A stretch of 61,192 nucleotides of DNA from JAQVSH01 sp964451605 (GTDB taxonomy: Bacteria; Bacteroidota; Bacteroidia; Bacteroidales; UBA4181): positions 1 through 61,192 of the forward strand of contig CAYVJA010000009.1 in assembly GCA_964451605.1 (NCBI GenBank). Direction: 5' to 3'. Shown piece by piece: positions 35,227 through 44,094 of the stretch (positions within the stretch are counted from its first letter, which is position 1; each line of letters begins with the position of its first letter). The position numbers and the translations under genes are program-made. The notes below the pieces were generated by a model. The model was not told where the DNA came from and ran no database searches. It saw only the letters and a list, made by a program, of their open reading frames with translations.

Positions 35227-36340
35227 CGCGCCACGCCAGCTCTATTCTCCTGATAAAGGGGGCAGCGTGCAAAAAAAAGAGCTTATATCCTTCGCAGAGG
35301 TAGTTTAACCCCTCTTCGCCCTCTTCGCTGCATATAAAACGATCCTTCGGACACCCCCCGTTGCAAAACGAACGGACGGTGCATCGTTGGCATACTCCGG
35401 GTAGCTTCTGTGCTTTATCTTTCCCAAACTGTTTTTGTGCAGCCGACTCCATAAGTAACGAAAGCGGGGTATCGAGAATATTGCCCAGTTGGTAAAGCGG
35501 GTTTACATAGTGGTCGCAACTATAGAGATTTCCATTCGATTCGAGCACTGGAACTCTGCCGCATTCACTGCGAAAGATGCAGAGAGTGTGCTCTTGCCCA
35601 AAGGCCGTTCGCGCTGCCTCTTCGAAAATCTGCACCTTCACCTTTCCTATATCCGAGGCCACCCACTCATCGAAAATGGCACACAAAAAGGCACCGAACA
35701 GATCGGGATCTACACTCGAGGGATGAACCGCACCCGAAGGCCGGCGAACAATTAGTGGCAAGAAGGTGATATAGCGTACGCCCAGGTCTTTAAAAAAGCG
35801 GTAGAGCTCTATCGGATGGAGCACATTATCGGCGTGTACTACACAAAGCACCTCGGTTGAGACGCCCTGCTCCAGCAACTCTGCGTAACCTGAAAGTGTC
35901 CGACGAAAAGAACCCTCTTTACGGGGAAAGTTACGATAGCGGTTATGAAGCCTCTCCGGTCCGTCGATACTGATGCCCACATGAAAACGGTGATCCGCAA
36001 AGAACCGGCTCCACTCGCGATCTATCAGAGTGCCATTGGTTTGGATGCCATTCATCACCGTGACACTCCGAGGAGCCAAACGCCTCTGGAGAGCAACCAC
36101 CTTTTCGAAAAAGGGAATCCCTGCCAACAGAGGCTCACCGCCATGCCAGGTAAAGAAAGGAACGGCCCCGCCTGCAGCCTCAATCTGTCGGGCAACAACT
36201 GACTCCAACAGTCTATCCGGCATAACCTCACCTGCCGAACCGGCAGTAGGATTGTGCAGATAATAGCAGTAGCTGCAGGCCAGATTACAGGTGGCCCCTA
36301 CAGGCTTAATAAACAGCTGGAAATCCTGTACGTCAGGCAA
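35204..36340 (-). CDS. Anaerobic sulfatase-maturating enzyme (radical SAM, SPASM)
   Basis: A 378-residue radical-SAM protein that converts the active-site Cys/Ser of sulfatases to formylglycine. The CxxxCxxC site is CNLACSYCYYL (about 18-28); later FFTWHGGEPLLAG, QTNGTLI and SIDGP are conserved, and C-terminal SPASM cysteines lie in SECGRVPVL...YSCDHYV and GVCQRCTVRSFCNGGCPKDRF. The start must be TTG at 36340: no ATG is available before in-frame stops at 36407-36409 and 36449-36451. No sulfatase gene is in this window. Its 3' end overlaps the convergent hydrolase gene by 23 bp. Confidence 0.9.
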   Translation of the reverse strand: MPDVQDFQLFIKPVGATCNLACSYCYYLHNPTAGSAGEVMPDRLLESVVARQIEAAGGAVPFFTWHGGEPLLAGIPFFEKVVALQRRLAPRSVTVMNGIQTNGTLIDREWSRFFADHRFHVGISIDGPERLHNRYRNFPRKEGSFRRTLSGYAELLEQGVSTEVLCVVHADNVLHPIELYRFFKDLGVRYITFLPLIVRRPSGAVHPSSVDPDLFGAFLCAIFDEWVASDIGKVKVQIFEEAARTAFGQEHTLCIFRSECGRVPVLESNGNLYSCDHYVNPLYQLGNILDTPLSLLMESAAQKQFGKDKAQKLPGVCQRCTVRSFCNGGCPKDRFICSEEGEEGLNYLCEGYKLFFLHAAPFIRRIELAWRANRPASL

Positions 36341-36342
36341 AA

Positions 36343-36456
36343 CTAGTCTCTGCTTTTGCTGTCGCGTTTGGCCTTCTTTTCGGCCCGTTTTTCCTTCAAC
36401 GACTTTTCAGGTTCCTTCTTGGTCGTATTTTTCGAGGGTGCTTTTTCTTTACTCAT
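36343..36456 (-). CDS. 37-residue basic protein (small ORF)
   Basis: A short ORF from ATG at 36456 encoding MSKEKAPSKN...RDSKSRD, highly charged and lysine-rich (KSLKEKRAEKKAKRDSK), with stop TAG at 36345-36343. Its stop is 2 bp before the TTG start of the sulfatase-maturase gene, an arrangement fitting translational coupling. Similar tiny lysine-rich proteins occur in Bacteroidota, but I cannot name a family. It could be a ribosome- or RNA-associated factor; function is unknown. Confidence 0.6.
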   Translation of the reverse strand: MSKEKAPSKNTTKKEPEKSLKEKRAEKKAKRDSKSRD

Positions 36457-36538
36457 GGCTGAATTCAATAAAGTGAAAGAGACATTGTAAACAAAGCGAA
36501 AGATAGAAAACAAATGGGCAAAATGCTACAAAAAAGTA

Positions 36539-37873
36539 TCAGTTTCCTGCAGGTTTCAACAACGAAGTATTGGGGCTGGGAGGCACTGCCCATCGCTTAC
36601 TGTCAGCCGGTTTCGACGGATCGTAAACAGGCAGTCCGGGCTTCAGATAAGCAGCAAGCGCAGGAACTTCCGAACGAATTCCCTCTACAATACATTTAGC
36701 CAACTCGTAGGCTCCATAAGGATTAAAATGGGTATCGTCCTTCAATTCGGTTGCCTGTCCGGGGAAAGTCCCTGCAGGATAGTGTACAAACGCCTTTTTC
36801 GATCCTTCCGGACCCAGTGCTTCATAAAAACGGGCACTCATCTCAAGCAGATCAATCAGCGGGGTTTTCTCCTCGGCAGCGGTTTGACGCATCGCCTCAG
36901 GATACTCCATAAGGGTATTGATTACCTTTCCCTGCTCGTCGAAACGCCGGCGATGCATAGAGGTAACCAGCACAGGAATTCCCCCTTTGGCTCTGACCAG
37001 ATCGATGTATTGCTTCAGATAGCGTTTGTAGCTGGTAAAAGGGCCAAATTGAGGAGGTTGTTGCTTCATATCGTTGTGGGCAAACTGAATAAAGAGATAG
37101 TCGCCGGGCTTCATTTGACTCAAAATTTTCTCAAGTCTACGCTGTGCGAAAAAATTACTGAGCGTTTCGCCCGACTCGCCATGATTCGACACAGCGGCCT
37201 TTTCGGAGAAAAAGAGGGGAAGCATCTGTCCCCAGGCTGCCCAGGGCTCCTCCTTCTGATCGGTAACCGTAGAGTCGCCCGCCAAAAAGATGGTAACTGC
37301 ATTAGGATCCGGTTCAATCTCAATGGCACAAACAGAAGGCTTTTCGCCGTTGAATTCCAGAGTGAGTTTATCGTCCCAATTGGGATGATCCATTTCGCGC
37401 ATATTCAGCAAAACCGGGCCACCTCCGGGGATCTGTGAAGAGCGGACATTCACCACAAAAGATACAGTGGTAAACTCCCCTCTTTGGGTTTCGGCCTTCT
37501 CGACCATCAAACGGCGCGCTTCGGCTTTAATCACCGTAGAGGAGGTTCCTTTGCGATCGCCCAAAGTAACCGTAACCCGGTAGTTTCCGTCAGGCAATTT
37601 AACCGAGAAGAGAAAGGGTTTATCGGAGGTACAAAAATCACCCCGTAACTTATCTTTCCCTTTTCGATTCACAGCCACTGCACGGGTATTGAAATCGAAA
37701 CCATAACCACGTCCTGCCGTATAAACCGTTTCGGAAGTTACCTGTGTAAAGCCCTCCTCTACAGAACCGGAGCCAAAATCAAATCTGAATTTCCCGGCCT
37801 CCCCGGGCGAAGAGGCAAAAACGGAGCTTCCTGCAAAGAGGGAAAACAACAAAACACAATAGAACCTGTTCAT
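36539..37873 (-). CDS. Rhamnogalacturonan acetylesterase (CE12-type SGNH hydrolase)
   Basis: A 444-residue secreted protein (signal peptide MNRFYCVLLFSLFAGSSVFA). A beta-sandwich carbohydrate-binding-like domain (about 25-190) precedes the SGNH esterase domain: block I FLAGDSTVTD with catalytic Ser, GESGETL, block III FAHNDMK and the C-terminal DDTHFNPYGA with catalytic Asp/His. This layout is typical of CE12 enzymes removing acetyl groups from rhamnogalacturonan I in pectin. It is downstream of a PQQ-like propeller gene (48 bp gap). Confidence 0.88.
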   Translation of the reverse strand: MNRFYCVLLFSLFAGSSVFASSPGEAGKFRFDFGSGSVEEGFTQVTSETVYTAGRGYGFDFNTRAVAVNRKGKDKLRGDFCTSDKPFLFSVKLPDGNYRVTVTLGDRKGTSSTVIKAEARRLMVEKAETQRGEFTTVSFVVNVRSSQIPGGGPVLLNMREMDHPNWDDKLTLEFNGEKPSVCAIEIEPDPNAVTIFLAGDSTVTDQKEEPWAAWGQMLPLFFSEKAAVSNHGESGETLSNFFAQRRLEKILSQMKPGDYLFIQFAHNDMKQQPPQFGPFTSYKRYLKQYIDLVRAKGGIPVLVTSMHRRRFDEQGKVINTLMEYPEAMRQTAAEEKTPLIDLLEMSARFYEALGPEGSKKAFVHYPAGTFPGQATELKDDTHFNPYGAYELAKCIVEGIRSEVPALAAYLKPGLPVYDPSKPADSKRWAVPPSPNTSLLKPAGN

Positions 37874-37921
37874 TCCATAAAATTTAGTAACGCGTACGAT
37901 ACCAACCCGTAAAGCTGTGTT

Positions 37922-39155
37922 TTACTTTGAAATACAGAAAAGATGAGAGAGCCCGCGATAATAGAAACGTCCCTCACTGATAGCAGGCGAAGCCAATGCA
38001 TTTTCACCTAAAGAGGCCGAACCCACCTGTTCGAAAGCGGTCCCGGGCTTGATAACCGTAAGCTCGCCTTTATCGTTCATGTTGTAAACTAATCCNNNNN
38101 NNNNNGGCCGAAACAGGCGAAGCATATTGTGCCCCCGACTCACGAGTCCATAGAATAGTCCCGCTTTTCGCCTCTATACAGTGTAAGACGCCCTGTGGTG
38201 TCACCGTAAACAGGTAGCCGTTCATCACAATCGGCGATGGCGTATAGGGAGCTCCTTTGGTTTGTTTCCATACCACATGGGTTTGTGTAACATCGCCCTG
38301 GCCCGCCGGATTAATGGCATATAACACACACCGGGGATAACAGCTGCTCGCAATCACCAGGCCACTGGCGTCATCGAACACCGGCGACGCAGCATACTCG
38401 TCGGCAGGGCCGTCGACACGCCAGATTAACGCGCCATTGTCGGGATTGTAGGAGGATATCCGTTTATCGGCCGCCACAATCATTTGCGTTTTTCCTGAAA
38501 TGGAGCGGATTAACGGAGTACTGTAGGCCAGTTGATTTTGCGGATTTTCAATACGGTATGCCTGCGAACCATTCGAACTGCGCAGTGCCACTACGTAAGC
38601 ACCGTTTTTACTGCCCACATTCAGAATCACCTTATCGTTGTAAAGCAAAGGCGTGCTGCAAAAACCGTGAGGGCTGGCAAAAGTACCCGCCTTTACCTGC
38701 CAAATCAGGACGCCCTCCAGACTGAAGGCGGATACCACCACATCTTCATCGGCCTGAAAAGCGACATAAACCCGCTTGCCATCGGTGGCAGGTGTGCTGG
38801 ATGCATACCCGTTGTCGGGATGCTTCCGCTCGAACGGAGCTGTCAGCACGCTCTTTTTCCAGAGCAAACTGCCATCTTTTTTTGCATAACAAAGCAGGAG
38901 ACGCTCCTGCGAATCAGAAAGGGCAGACGTTAAGAAGATCCGATCGCCCCAAATCACAGGCGACGAAAACCCCTCACCCGGAATTGCGGTTTTCCAGGCC
39001 ACATTCTCCGCACCCCAGGCAACGGGGAGATTCTTATCGGGACTGGATCCGTCACCGTTTGTACCACGCCATGAGGGCCAGTTTTGGGCCATCAATCCCG
39101 GCAAAACAAAGAAAAACAGGCTTGCACATGCAAGACAAGAAACGAAATGTTTCAT
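37922..39155 (-). CDS. PQQ-like beta-propeller repeat protein, split by an assembly gap
   Basis: Signal peptide MKHFVSCLACASLFFFVLPGLMAQ, then beta-propeller blades of the PQQ-binding-like type: WPSWRGTNGDGSSPDKNLPVAW, ENVAWKTAIPGEGFSSPVI, VWKQTKGAPYTPSPIVMNG and GTILWTRESGAQYASPV. The right part (after the gap) reads YNMNDKGELTVIKPGTAFEQVG...SPAISEGRFYYRG. Ten Ns (38096-38105) shift the frame by one, so two ORFs appear, but they are one gene. It starts 3 bp after the Gfo/Idh/MocA stop, so it is in one operon with that oxidoreductase. Whether PQQ or another ligand binds is unknown. Confidence 0.85.
38096..38105. other. Assembly gap (10 N)
   Basis: Ten Ns in the PQQ-like propeller gene. The frame shifts across them, so the placeholder length is not the true length. 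Confidence 0.99.
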
Positions 39156-39158
39156 CTT

Positions 39159-40601
39159 TTACACCTTATAGTATTGCTTCCAACCTTTACGGGGAGGAGG
39201 ACCAACCAACAGAGAGTCGGCCAACTTGTTATTGGTGATTTTTCCCGTTTCTCGATCGAACTGAATGGTAGTATTCAACCTCTGTACCATCACGCCCAAC
39301 GTGAACACCTGACTTAACGGACCTGCAATAGAGAAGGGCGAACGCGTCTTCTCTTTACCCTGGCAGGCAAGCAAGAAGTTGGCAAAATGATTCGAAGTAC
39401 TTCCGGGCACCTCAGGCAGCTTCGACTTCATAGCTTCGGCTGCATCCGGGGGTATAATCGAAAGGGTACTACCGTGCGACCCGCCCTTGAAAGTGAGTTC
39501 TTTAGAGTAGATAATCTTTCCCGGATTGAGAGTAGTAGGAACAATCTTTCCCGTACTGGTGGGCGGAATGTTGGGATCTAATTCAGAAACACCATAACCC
39601 TGAGGCACTTCCGGAAGATTTTTTACTCCATCGTACCAGGTAATATCTACAGGAGGCATATTACCGCGAGCCGGGAAACGGAAGAGAAGCGTACTGGCCT
39701 GCGGATAGAAGAAGCGGTTATGCCCTTCCAGTTTTACTGCCGAAACCTCGTAAGGCAGCCCCAAATCGAGAAACTCGTGTGCAGTATCCAGAATATGGGC
39801 TCCCCAATCGCCTAAAGCACCCAGGCCGTGGTCGAACCAACAACGCCACTGTCCGTTAACAAAGTCTTTGTGATAATCGTGCTCCTGACAGGCAGACAGC
39901 CAAAGATCCCAGTCGAGTGTAGAAGGAATGGGCTCTCCCTTGGGAAATCCGGTAATGTTAATATCCCAGCCATGCCAACGCCGGCTACTGTTCATATGTG
40001 CTGTAATAGCAGTAACATCTTTAATAATTCCAGCATCTTTCCAGGCTTTAAACTGGAAGTAATTGCCTTCGGAATGGCCCTGATTGCCCATCTGGGTTAC
40101 CACTTTGTATTTCTTCTCGGCCTTCATCATCAAGGCCACCTCGTTATAGGTACGAGCCATAGGTTTCTCCACATAGACATGTTTCCCCAAAGCCATTGCC
40201 ATCATACAAATGGGGAAATGGGAGTGGTCGGGAACACCCACCGAAACGGCTTCTATCTGATTACCCATCTTATCGAACATCTCGCGAAAATCCTGAAAAC
40301 GGGGAACCTGCGGAAACTGTTCGAGAATTTTACGGGTTTGGGGAGCACCCATATCCACATCACAAAAGGCCACAATATTTGCTAACCCTGTATCATACAA
40401 AGATTTCGTAATTTCACCACCCCGGTTGCCAATTCCGCAGCAGGCCAGATTCACCCGCTCGCCGGGTGCGGCAAGTTTGGTAGCAGGAGCAACATTTCTG
40501 GAATGGAGCGGTGTCCATATAGTGGGTAAAACAGCAGCGCCGGCCGAGAGGGCAAGTGCTTTTCTTAAAAAATCGCGACGCGAAACTTCGTTAGGATTCA
40601 T
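39159..40601 (-). CDS. Second Gfo/Idh/MocA oxidoreductase with Tat-type signal
   Basis: A 480-residue protein with twin-arginine motif SRRDFLRKA and a hydrophobic stretch (residues about 6-30). Rossmann motif CCGIGNRGGE (about 51-60) with VAFCDVD, EKP in VYVEKPMART, and LGDWGAHILD in the C-terminal domain are intact. Longer than the 10-kb homologue, it probably acts as an exported dehydrogenase on a sugar or glycoside. It is upstream of the PQQ-like propeller, 3 bp apart, with the CE12 esterase behind it. Confidence 0.87.
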   Translation of the reverse strand: MNPNEVSRRDFLRKALALSAGAAVLPTIWTPLHSRNVAPATKLAAPGERVNLACCGIGNRGGEITKSLYDTGLANIVAFCDVDMGAPQTRKILEQFPQVPRFQDFREMFDKMGNQIEAVSVGVPDHSHFPICMMAMALGKHVYVEKPMARTYNEVALMMKAEKKYKVVTQMGNQGHSEGNYFQFKAWKDAGIIKDVTAITAHMNSSRRWHGWDINITGFPKGEPIPSTLDWDLWLSACQEHDYHKDFVNGQWRCWFDHGLGALGDWGAHILDTAHEFLDLGLPYEVSAVKLEGHNRFFYPQASTLLFRFPARGNMPPVDITWYDGVKNLPEVPQGYGVSELDPNIPPTSTGKIVPTTLNPGKIIYSKELTFKGGSHGSTLSIIPPDAAEAMKSKLPEVPGSTSNHFANFLLACQGKEKTRSPFSIAGPLSQVFTLGVMVQRLNTTIQFDRETGKITNNKLADSLLVGPPPRKGWKQYYKV

Positions 40602-40676
40602 ATAACTTAGAGGCTTAGTTTGTTCTAGTGCGAATGTAGCGATTTTTCGCAGACTCTCTAAGACAACCCCTCCAAA

Positions 40677-41603
40677 TTATAACGTAGTAATCGAGAAGTA
40701 GAACCGCGAACCCGTACCCGGCTCCGATTCCACACCAATCGAGCCGTTCAGCATCTCGACATAAGCCTTCACAATAGCCAGTCCCAGACCCGACCCTTCC
40801 GTACTACGAGCAACCCCCTCCTCGGCCCGGACAAACCGGTCGAAAATGGCATGTAACCGACCAGGGGCAATGCCTATCCCCGTATCGGATACAGAGAAGT
40901 GCAATTGGGATTCTTCGTGCCGGCAAGCCACCGTAATCACCCCACTGTCGCTGTACTTAATGGCATTCTTCACCAAATTGGCCAGAATGGCATAGAGCTT
41001 TTCCCGATCGGTACGAAATGGCAAAGCGCCACTTTCCCTCTCAACAGGGAGTACCACCAACCGGAGCCCTTTCTGCGCAGCCTCCGGAGAAAAAAACTGC
41101 TGCAATTCCTCCAACAGTTGCGTAATATCTGTCTCTGCAGGTCTGATAGTCACCTGACCTGACTCTATCTTGGCTACATCAATCAGATCATTCATGTTTT
41201 CCATGACCCGAGTGGCACTCTTCTCTATAATGTGGAGATAAGTATTATGAACTTCGGGGGTTAACTCTTCGTCTTTCAGAATTCTTGCAAACCCAATAAT
41301 CCCATTCATCGGAGTACGAATTTCGTGGCTCAAATTAGCCAGAAATGCCGTTTTCAGCCGATCTCCCTCCAGCACCTTTCTCTGGGCAGCACGCAACGCC
41401 TCCAGATGCCTTTTCACCAGGAAAAAAAGCAAGACCGCCGTAATCAACACATAAAACCAACCCTTATAGGTTTGAAGTTGACTGATACGATCCGGATCGG
41501 CAACAAAAACAGCAAGCAACTTGTCCGACAAAAGAATCCAAAGACAACCCAACAACAGGTAAACCAACGTTACCAAATACTCAAACCTGCGTATTAACTT
41601 CAT
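40677..41603 (-). CDS. Sensor histidine kinase with two membrane helices
   Basis: A 308-residue kinase from ATG at 41603 (MKLIRRFEYLVTL). Two hydrophobic helices (about 7-25 and 45-66) enclose a short extracytoplasmic loop, followed by HisKA with LSHEIRTPMNGIIGFARIL (His about 92) and HATPase (NLVKNAIKYSD, DTGIGIA, GSGLGLAIVKAY). An ATG at 41633 is also possible; the GTG at 41672 lies next to the repeat array and is unlikely. The response regulator is not in the window. Confidence 0.9.
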   Translation of the reverse strand: MKLIRRFEYLVTLVYLLLGCLWILLSDKLLAVFVADPDRISQLQTYKGWFYVLITAVLLFFLVKRHLEALRAAQRKVLEGDRLKTAFLANLSHEIRTPMNGIIGFARILKDEELTPEVHNTYLHIIEKSATRVMENMNDLIDVAKIESGQVTIRPAETDITQLLEELQQFFSPEAAQKGLRLVVLPVERESGALPFRTDREKLYAILANLVKNAIKYSDSGVITVACRHEESQLHFSVSDTGIGIAPGRLHAIFDRFVRAEEGVARSTEGSGLGLAIVKAYVEMLNGSIGVESEPGTGSRFYFSITTL

Positions 41604-41660
41604 GATTTTCCGAATTTTCCCGAAATCTAGCATAAAGTTAAACAAAAACCATACTATTTG

Positions 41661-41767
41661 CACTACGTGCAATGGTGAATGGCACTAGAGCATTAGAGCA
41701 TTAGAGCATTAGAGCACTAGAGCACTAGAGCATTAGAGCACTAGAGCACTAGAGCACTAGAGCACTC
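41661..41767. repeat. Intergenic repeat site 4: ten octamers
   Basis: A short AATGGTGAATGG heptamer pair is followed by ten 8-bp units (41682-41761), GCACTAGA or GCATTAGA, plus GCACTC. It ends at the first base of the 66-bp palindrome. No GC hairpin is present here. Confidence 0.9.
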
Positions 41768-41832
41768 GTCAAGAGCTGGGAGTAAATATAACCTCAGCGC
41801 GCTGAGGTTATATTCACTTCCAGCTCTTGACG
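41767..41832. repeat. 66-bp near-perfect palindrome across the GH3 stop codon
   Basis: Arms 41767-41798 and 41801-41832 are inverted copies with two mismatches in 32 bp, joined by GC. The right arm is the last 39 bases of the GH3 gene, including the stop at 41794-41796; the left arm is a mirror copy outside the gene. It could terminate or protect the transcript, or mark a past inversion. An assembly artefact is possible. Confidence 0.9.
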
Positions 41833-44031
41833 GATGTCGTCCGAGGCGGCTCCGATGCGGAGGGTGTAGGCGCCGGGGGCTATTTGGTAGAGGCCGGTTT
41901 TCGGGTCGAAGTGACGGAACAGACGGGTGGGAATGGCAAAGGTGAGGTTGCGGGTTTCGCCTTTGGCAAACGATTCACGACGGAAGGCTACGAGGCTCTG
42001 GTTGGCATTGTGGCCTATGGCGGCGGGCTGTTTCATGTAGATTTGGACCACTTCGTCCGAGGCGTAGTTGCCGGCATTTTTCACGGGAACGGTGATGAAT
42101 ACGGTGTCGCCCGCAGTTACCTGTTGCTTCTTGAGAGTGGGTGCCGAATAGTCGAAACGGGTGTAGCTCAGGCCGTGACCAAAGGCATAGAGGGCTTTTC
42201 CGCGGAAGTATTTGTAGGTTCGGCCTTCCATGCTGTAGTCTTCGAAGGGGGGCAGATCTTCGACCGAATTGTAGAAGGTAACGGGAAGACGTCCTGCGGG
42301 GCTGTAGTCACCAAAGAGAATATCGGCAACCGCTTTCCCGCCCTGCTGACCGGGATACCAGCACTCCACAATGGCGGGAAGGTTTTCGGCAGCCCAGGGA
42401 ATGGAGAGGGCGCTGCCGTTGGTAAGCAACAATACCACCGGCTTACCGAGAGCGTGCAGTTTTTTGAGAAGATCCGACTGTGCCTGAGGCATGTCGAGCG
42501 AAGTGCGGTCGCCACCCTGAAAACCGGGTACCTGAACCCGCATCTCTTCGCCCTCCAGGTTGGGCGAGATGCCGCCCACAAAGAGAACCAGATCGGCAGC
42601 GGCAGCCATCTTAAGGGCTTCGGCCTCAAGTGCCGGCTCGTTGACGCGAAGAGTGGTGTCGCGCGAAAGTTTTTCGGGAGCCGCCGTTCCCAAAGCATGA
42701 CTTACTTTGATCCGTTTCCCTGCACGCTCCTGGATGCCCTTTAAGAGGGTAACCGGGGCAGAGGGGGTTCCGTTGTAGTTGCCCAGCAACACCGAAATGT
42801 CGTTGGCGTAGGGGCCGATCACCGCTATCGATTTAACGTTGCGCTGTATGGGAAGTACGTTTTGGCTGTTTTTCAGCAGAACCAGGCTTTGACGGGCCAC
42901 TTCGCGGGCAAATTCGCTGTGTTCGGGGGTATCGTTCTTGTCGGGAGTGATCGAAGCCCAGGGAACCATGCTGTCGGGATCGAACATACCCAGTTTAAAA
43001 CGGGCAGTGAAGAGCCGTTTTACCGAAAGGTCTATATCGGCTTCTGTGAGATAGCCCTTTTCGATGGCTTGGTTAAGATACTGGTACTCTTCGCCACAGG
43101 CCAGGTCAGTTCCGGCCTTAACGGCAAGGGCTGAGGCCTGGGCGGCATCGCCAACAAACTTGTGAAACTTGTAGAAATCGGAGATGGCCCAGCAGTCGGA
43201 AACCACATACCCGTCGAAGGCCCATTTGCCGCGGAGCAACTCCTTCATGAGAAGGTCGCTGGCACAGGCAGGGGTACCGAAGAGGCGGTTGTAGGCGCCC
43301 ATCACCGAGTAGGCTTTTGCCTCTGTGATAAGGGTTTCAAAAGCCGGAAGATAGGTTTCATAGAGATCGGTCATCGAACTCCAGGCATCGAAACGGTGAC
43401 GATCGGGTTCGGGCCCGCTGTGAACCGCAAAGTGTTTGGCCGTGGCAATGATTTTATAGTATTTGGGATTGTTCCCCTGAAGCCCCTTCACAAAGGCCGA
43501 ACCAATGGCAGCAGTAAGTAGAGGATCTTCGCCGTAGGTCTCCTGCCCTCTTCCCCACCGCGGATCACGGAAGATGTTGATGTTAGGCGACCAGAAAGTG
43601 AGCCCCTGATAGATGCCGTGTTCGTTTTTTGCAATGGCTTCGGCATATTTTGCCCGCGCTTCGGTAGAGATAATATCGGCTTCACGGAAAATCAGCCCAT
43701 CATTCCAGGTAGCTGCCATGGCAACCGCCTGCGGAAAAACCGTTGCATATCCGTTCCGTCCCACACCGTGCAGACATTCGTTCCACCAATTGTAGGCGGG
43801 AATCCCCAGCCTTTCGATGGCAGGGGCAGCATGCTGCATCTGCGAAATCTTTTCAGGTAGGGTCATGCGCGAAACCAAATCGTTCACTCTCTCTTCAAGG
43901 GGAGCGGAAGGGTCGCGAAAACGAGCGGAGCTGCTGCCGGCAGCACCCTGTTGGCCCGAAAGGGGTGAGCAGAGCAGGGGAAACAGCAGAATAAGCAGAC
44001 GGGTAGCCAGCGTTTGGGTAACGTTTCTCAT
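41794..44031 (-). CDS. GH3 beta-xylosidase/beta-glucosidase family protein
   Basis: A 745-residue secreted enzyme from ATG at 44031; the longer reading adds unlikely residues. Signal peptide about 1-27. GH3 N-terminal barrel with NWWNECLHGVGR, FWSPNINIFRDPRWGRGQETYGEDP and KHFAVHSGPEPDRH; nucleophile Asp in YVVSDCWAISDF (about 279). The second domain has LVLFVGGISPNLEGEE, and a fibronectin-III-like domain closes the protein. The DCWAI context is typical of beta-xylosidase-type members, so xylose release is likelier than glucose, but this is not certain. The stop codon lies in the palindrome. Confidence 0.9.
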   Translation of the reverse strand: MRNVTQTLATRLLILLFPLLCSPLSGQQGAAGSSSARFRDPSAPLEERVNDLVSRMTLPEKISQMQHAAPAIERLGIPAYNWWNECLHGVGRNGYATVFPQAVAMAATWNDGLIFREADIISTEARAKYAEAIAKNEHGIYQGLTFWSPNINIFRDPRWGRGQETYGEDPLLTAAIGSAFVKGLQGNNPKYYKIIATAKHFAVHSGPEPDRHRFDAWSSMTDLYETYLPAFETLITEAKAYSVMGAYNRLFGTPACASDLLMKELLRGKWAFDGYVVSDCWAISDFYKFHKFVGDAAQASALAVKAGTDLACGEEYQYLNQAIEKGYLTEADIDLSVKRLFTARFKLGMFDPDSMVPWASITPDKNDTPEHSEFAREVARQSLVLLKNSQNVLPIQRNVKSIAVIGPYANDISVLLGNYNGTPSAPVTLLKGIQERAGKRIKVSHALGTAAPEKLSRDTTLRVNEPALEAEALKMAAAADLVLFVGGISPNLEGEEMRVQVPGFQGGDRTSLDMPQAQSDLLKKLHALGKPVVLLLTNGSALSIPWAAENLPAIVECWYPGQQGGKAVADILFGDYSPAGRLPVTFYNSVEDLPPFEDYSMEGRTYKYFRGKALYAFGHGLSYTRFDYSAPTLKKQQVTAGDTVFITVPVKNAGNYASDEVVQIYMKQPAAIGHNANQSLVAFRRESFAKGETRNLTFAIPTRLFRHFDPKTGLYQIAPGAYTLRIGAASDDIRQELEVNITSAR

Positions 44032-44094
44032 GTTTGGATTTTTTAGAAAATAACAAACACGAAGATAATAAAAACCCAAACAGTGCAAAAAGAA

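Noticed and set aside
37922..38143. Separate 73-residue gene
   Set aside because: It is the C-terminal end of the PQQ-like propeller, split by the gap's frame shift.
41827..42744. 305-residue plus-strand ORF
   Set aside because: Antisense to the GH3 gene, which has intact motifs.
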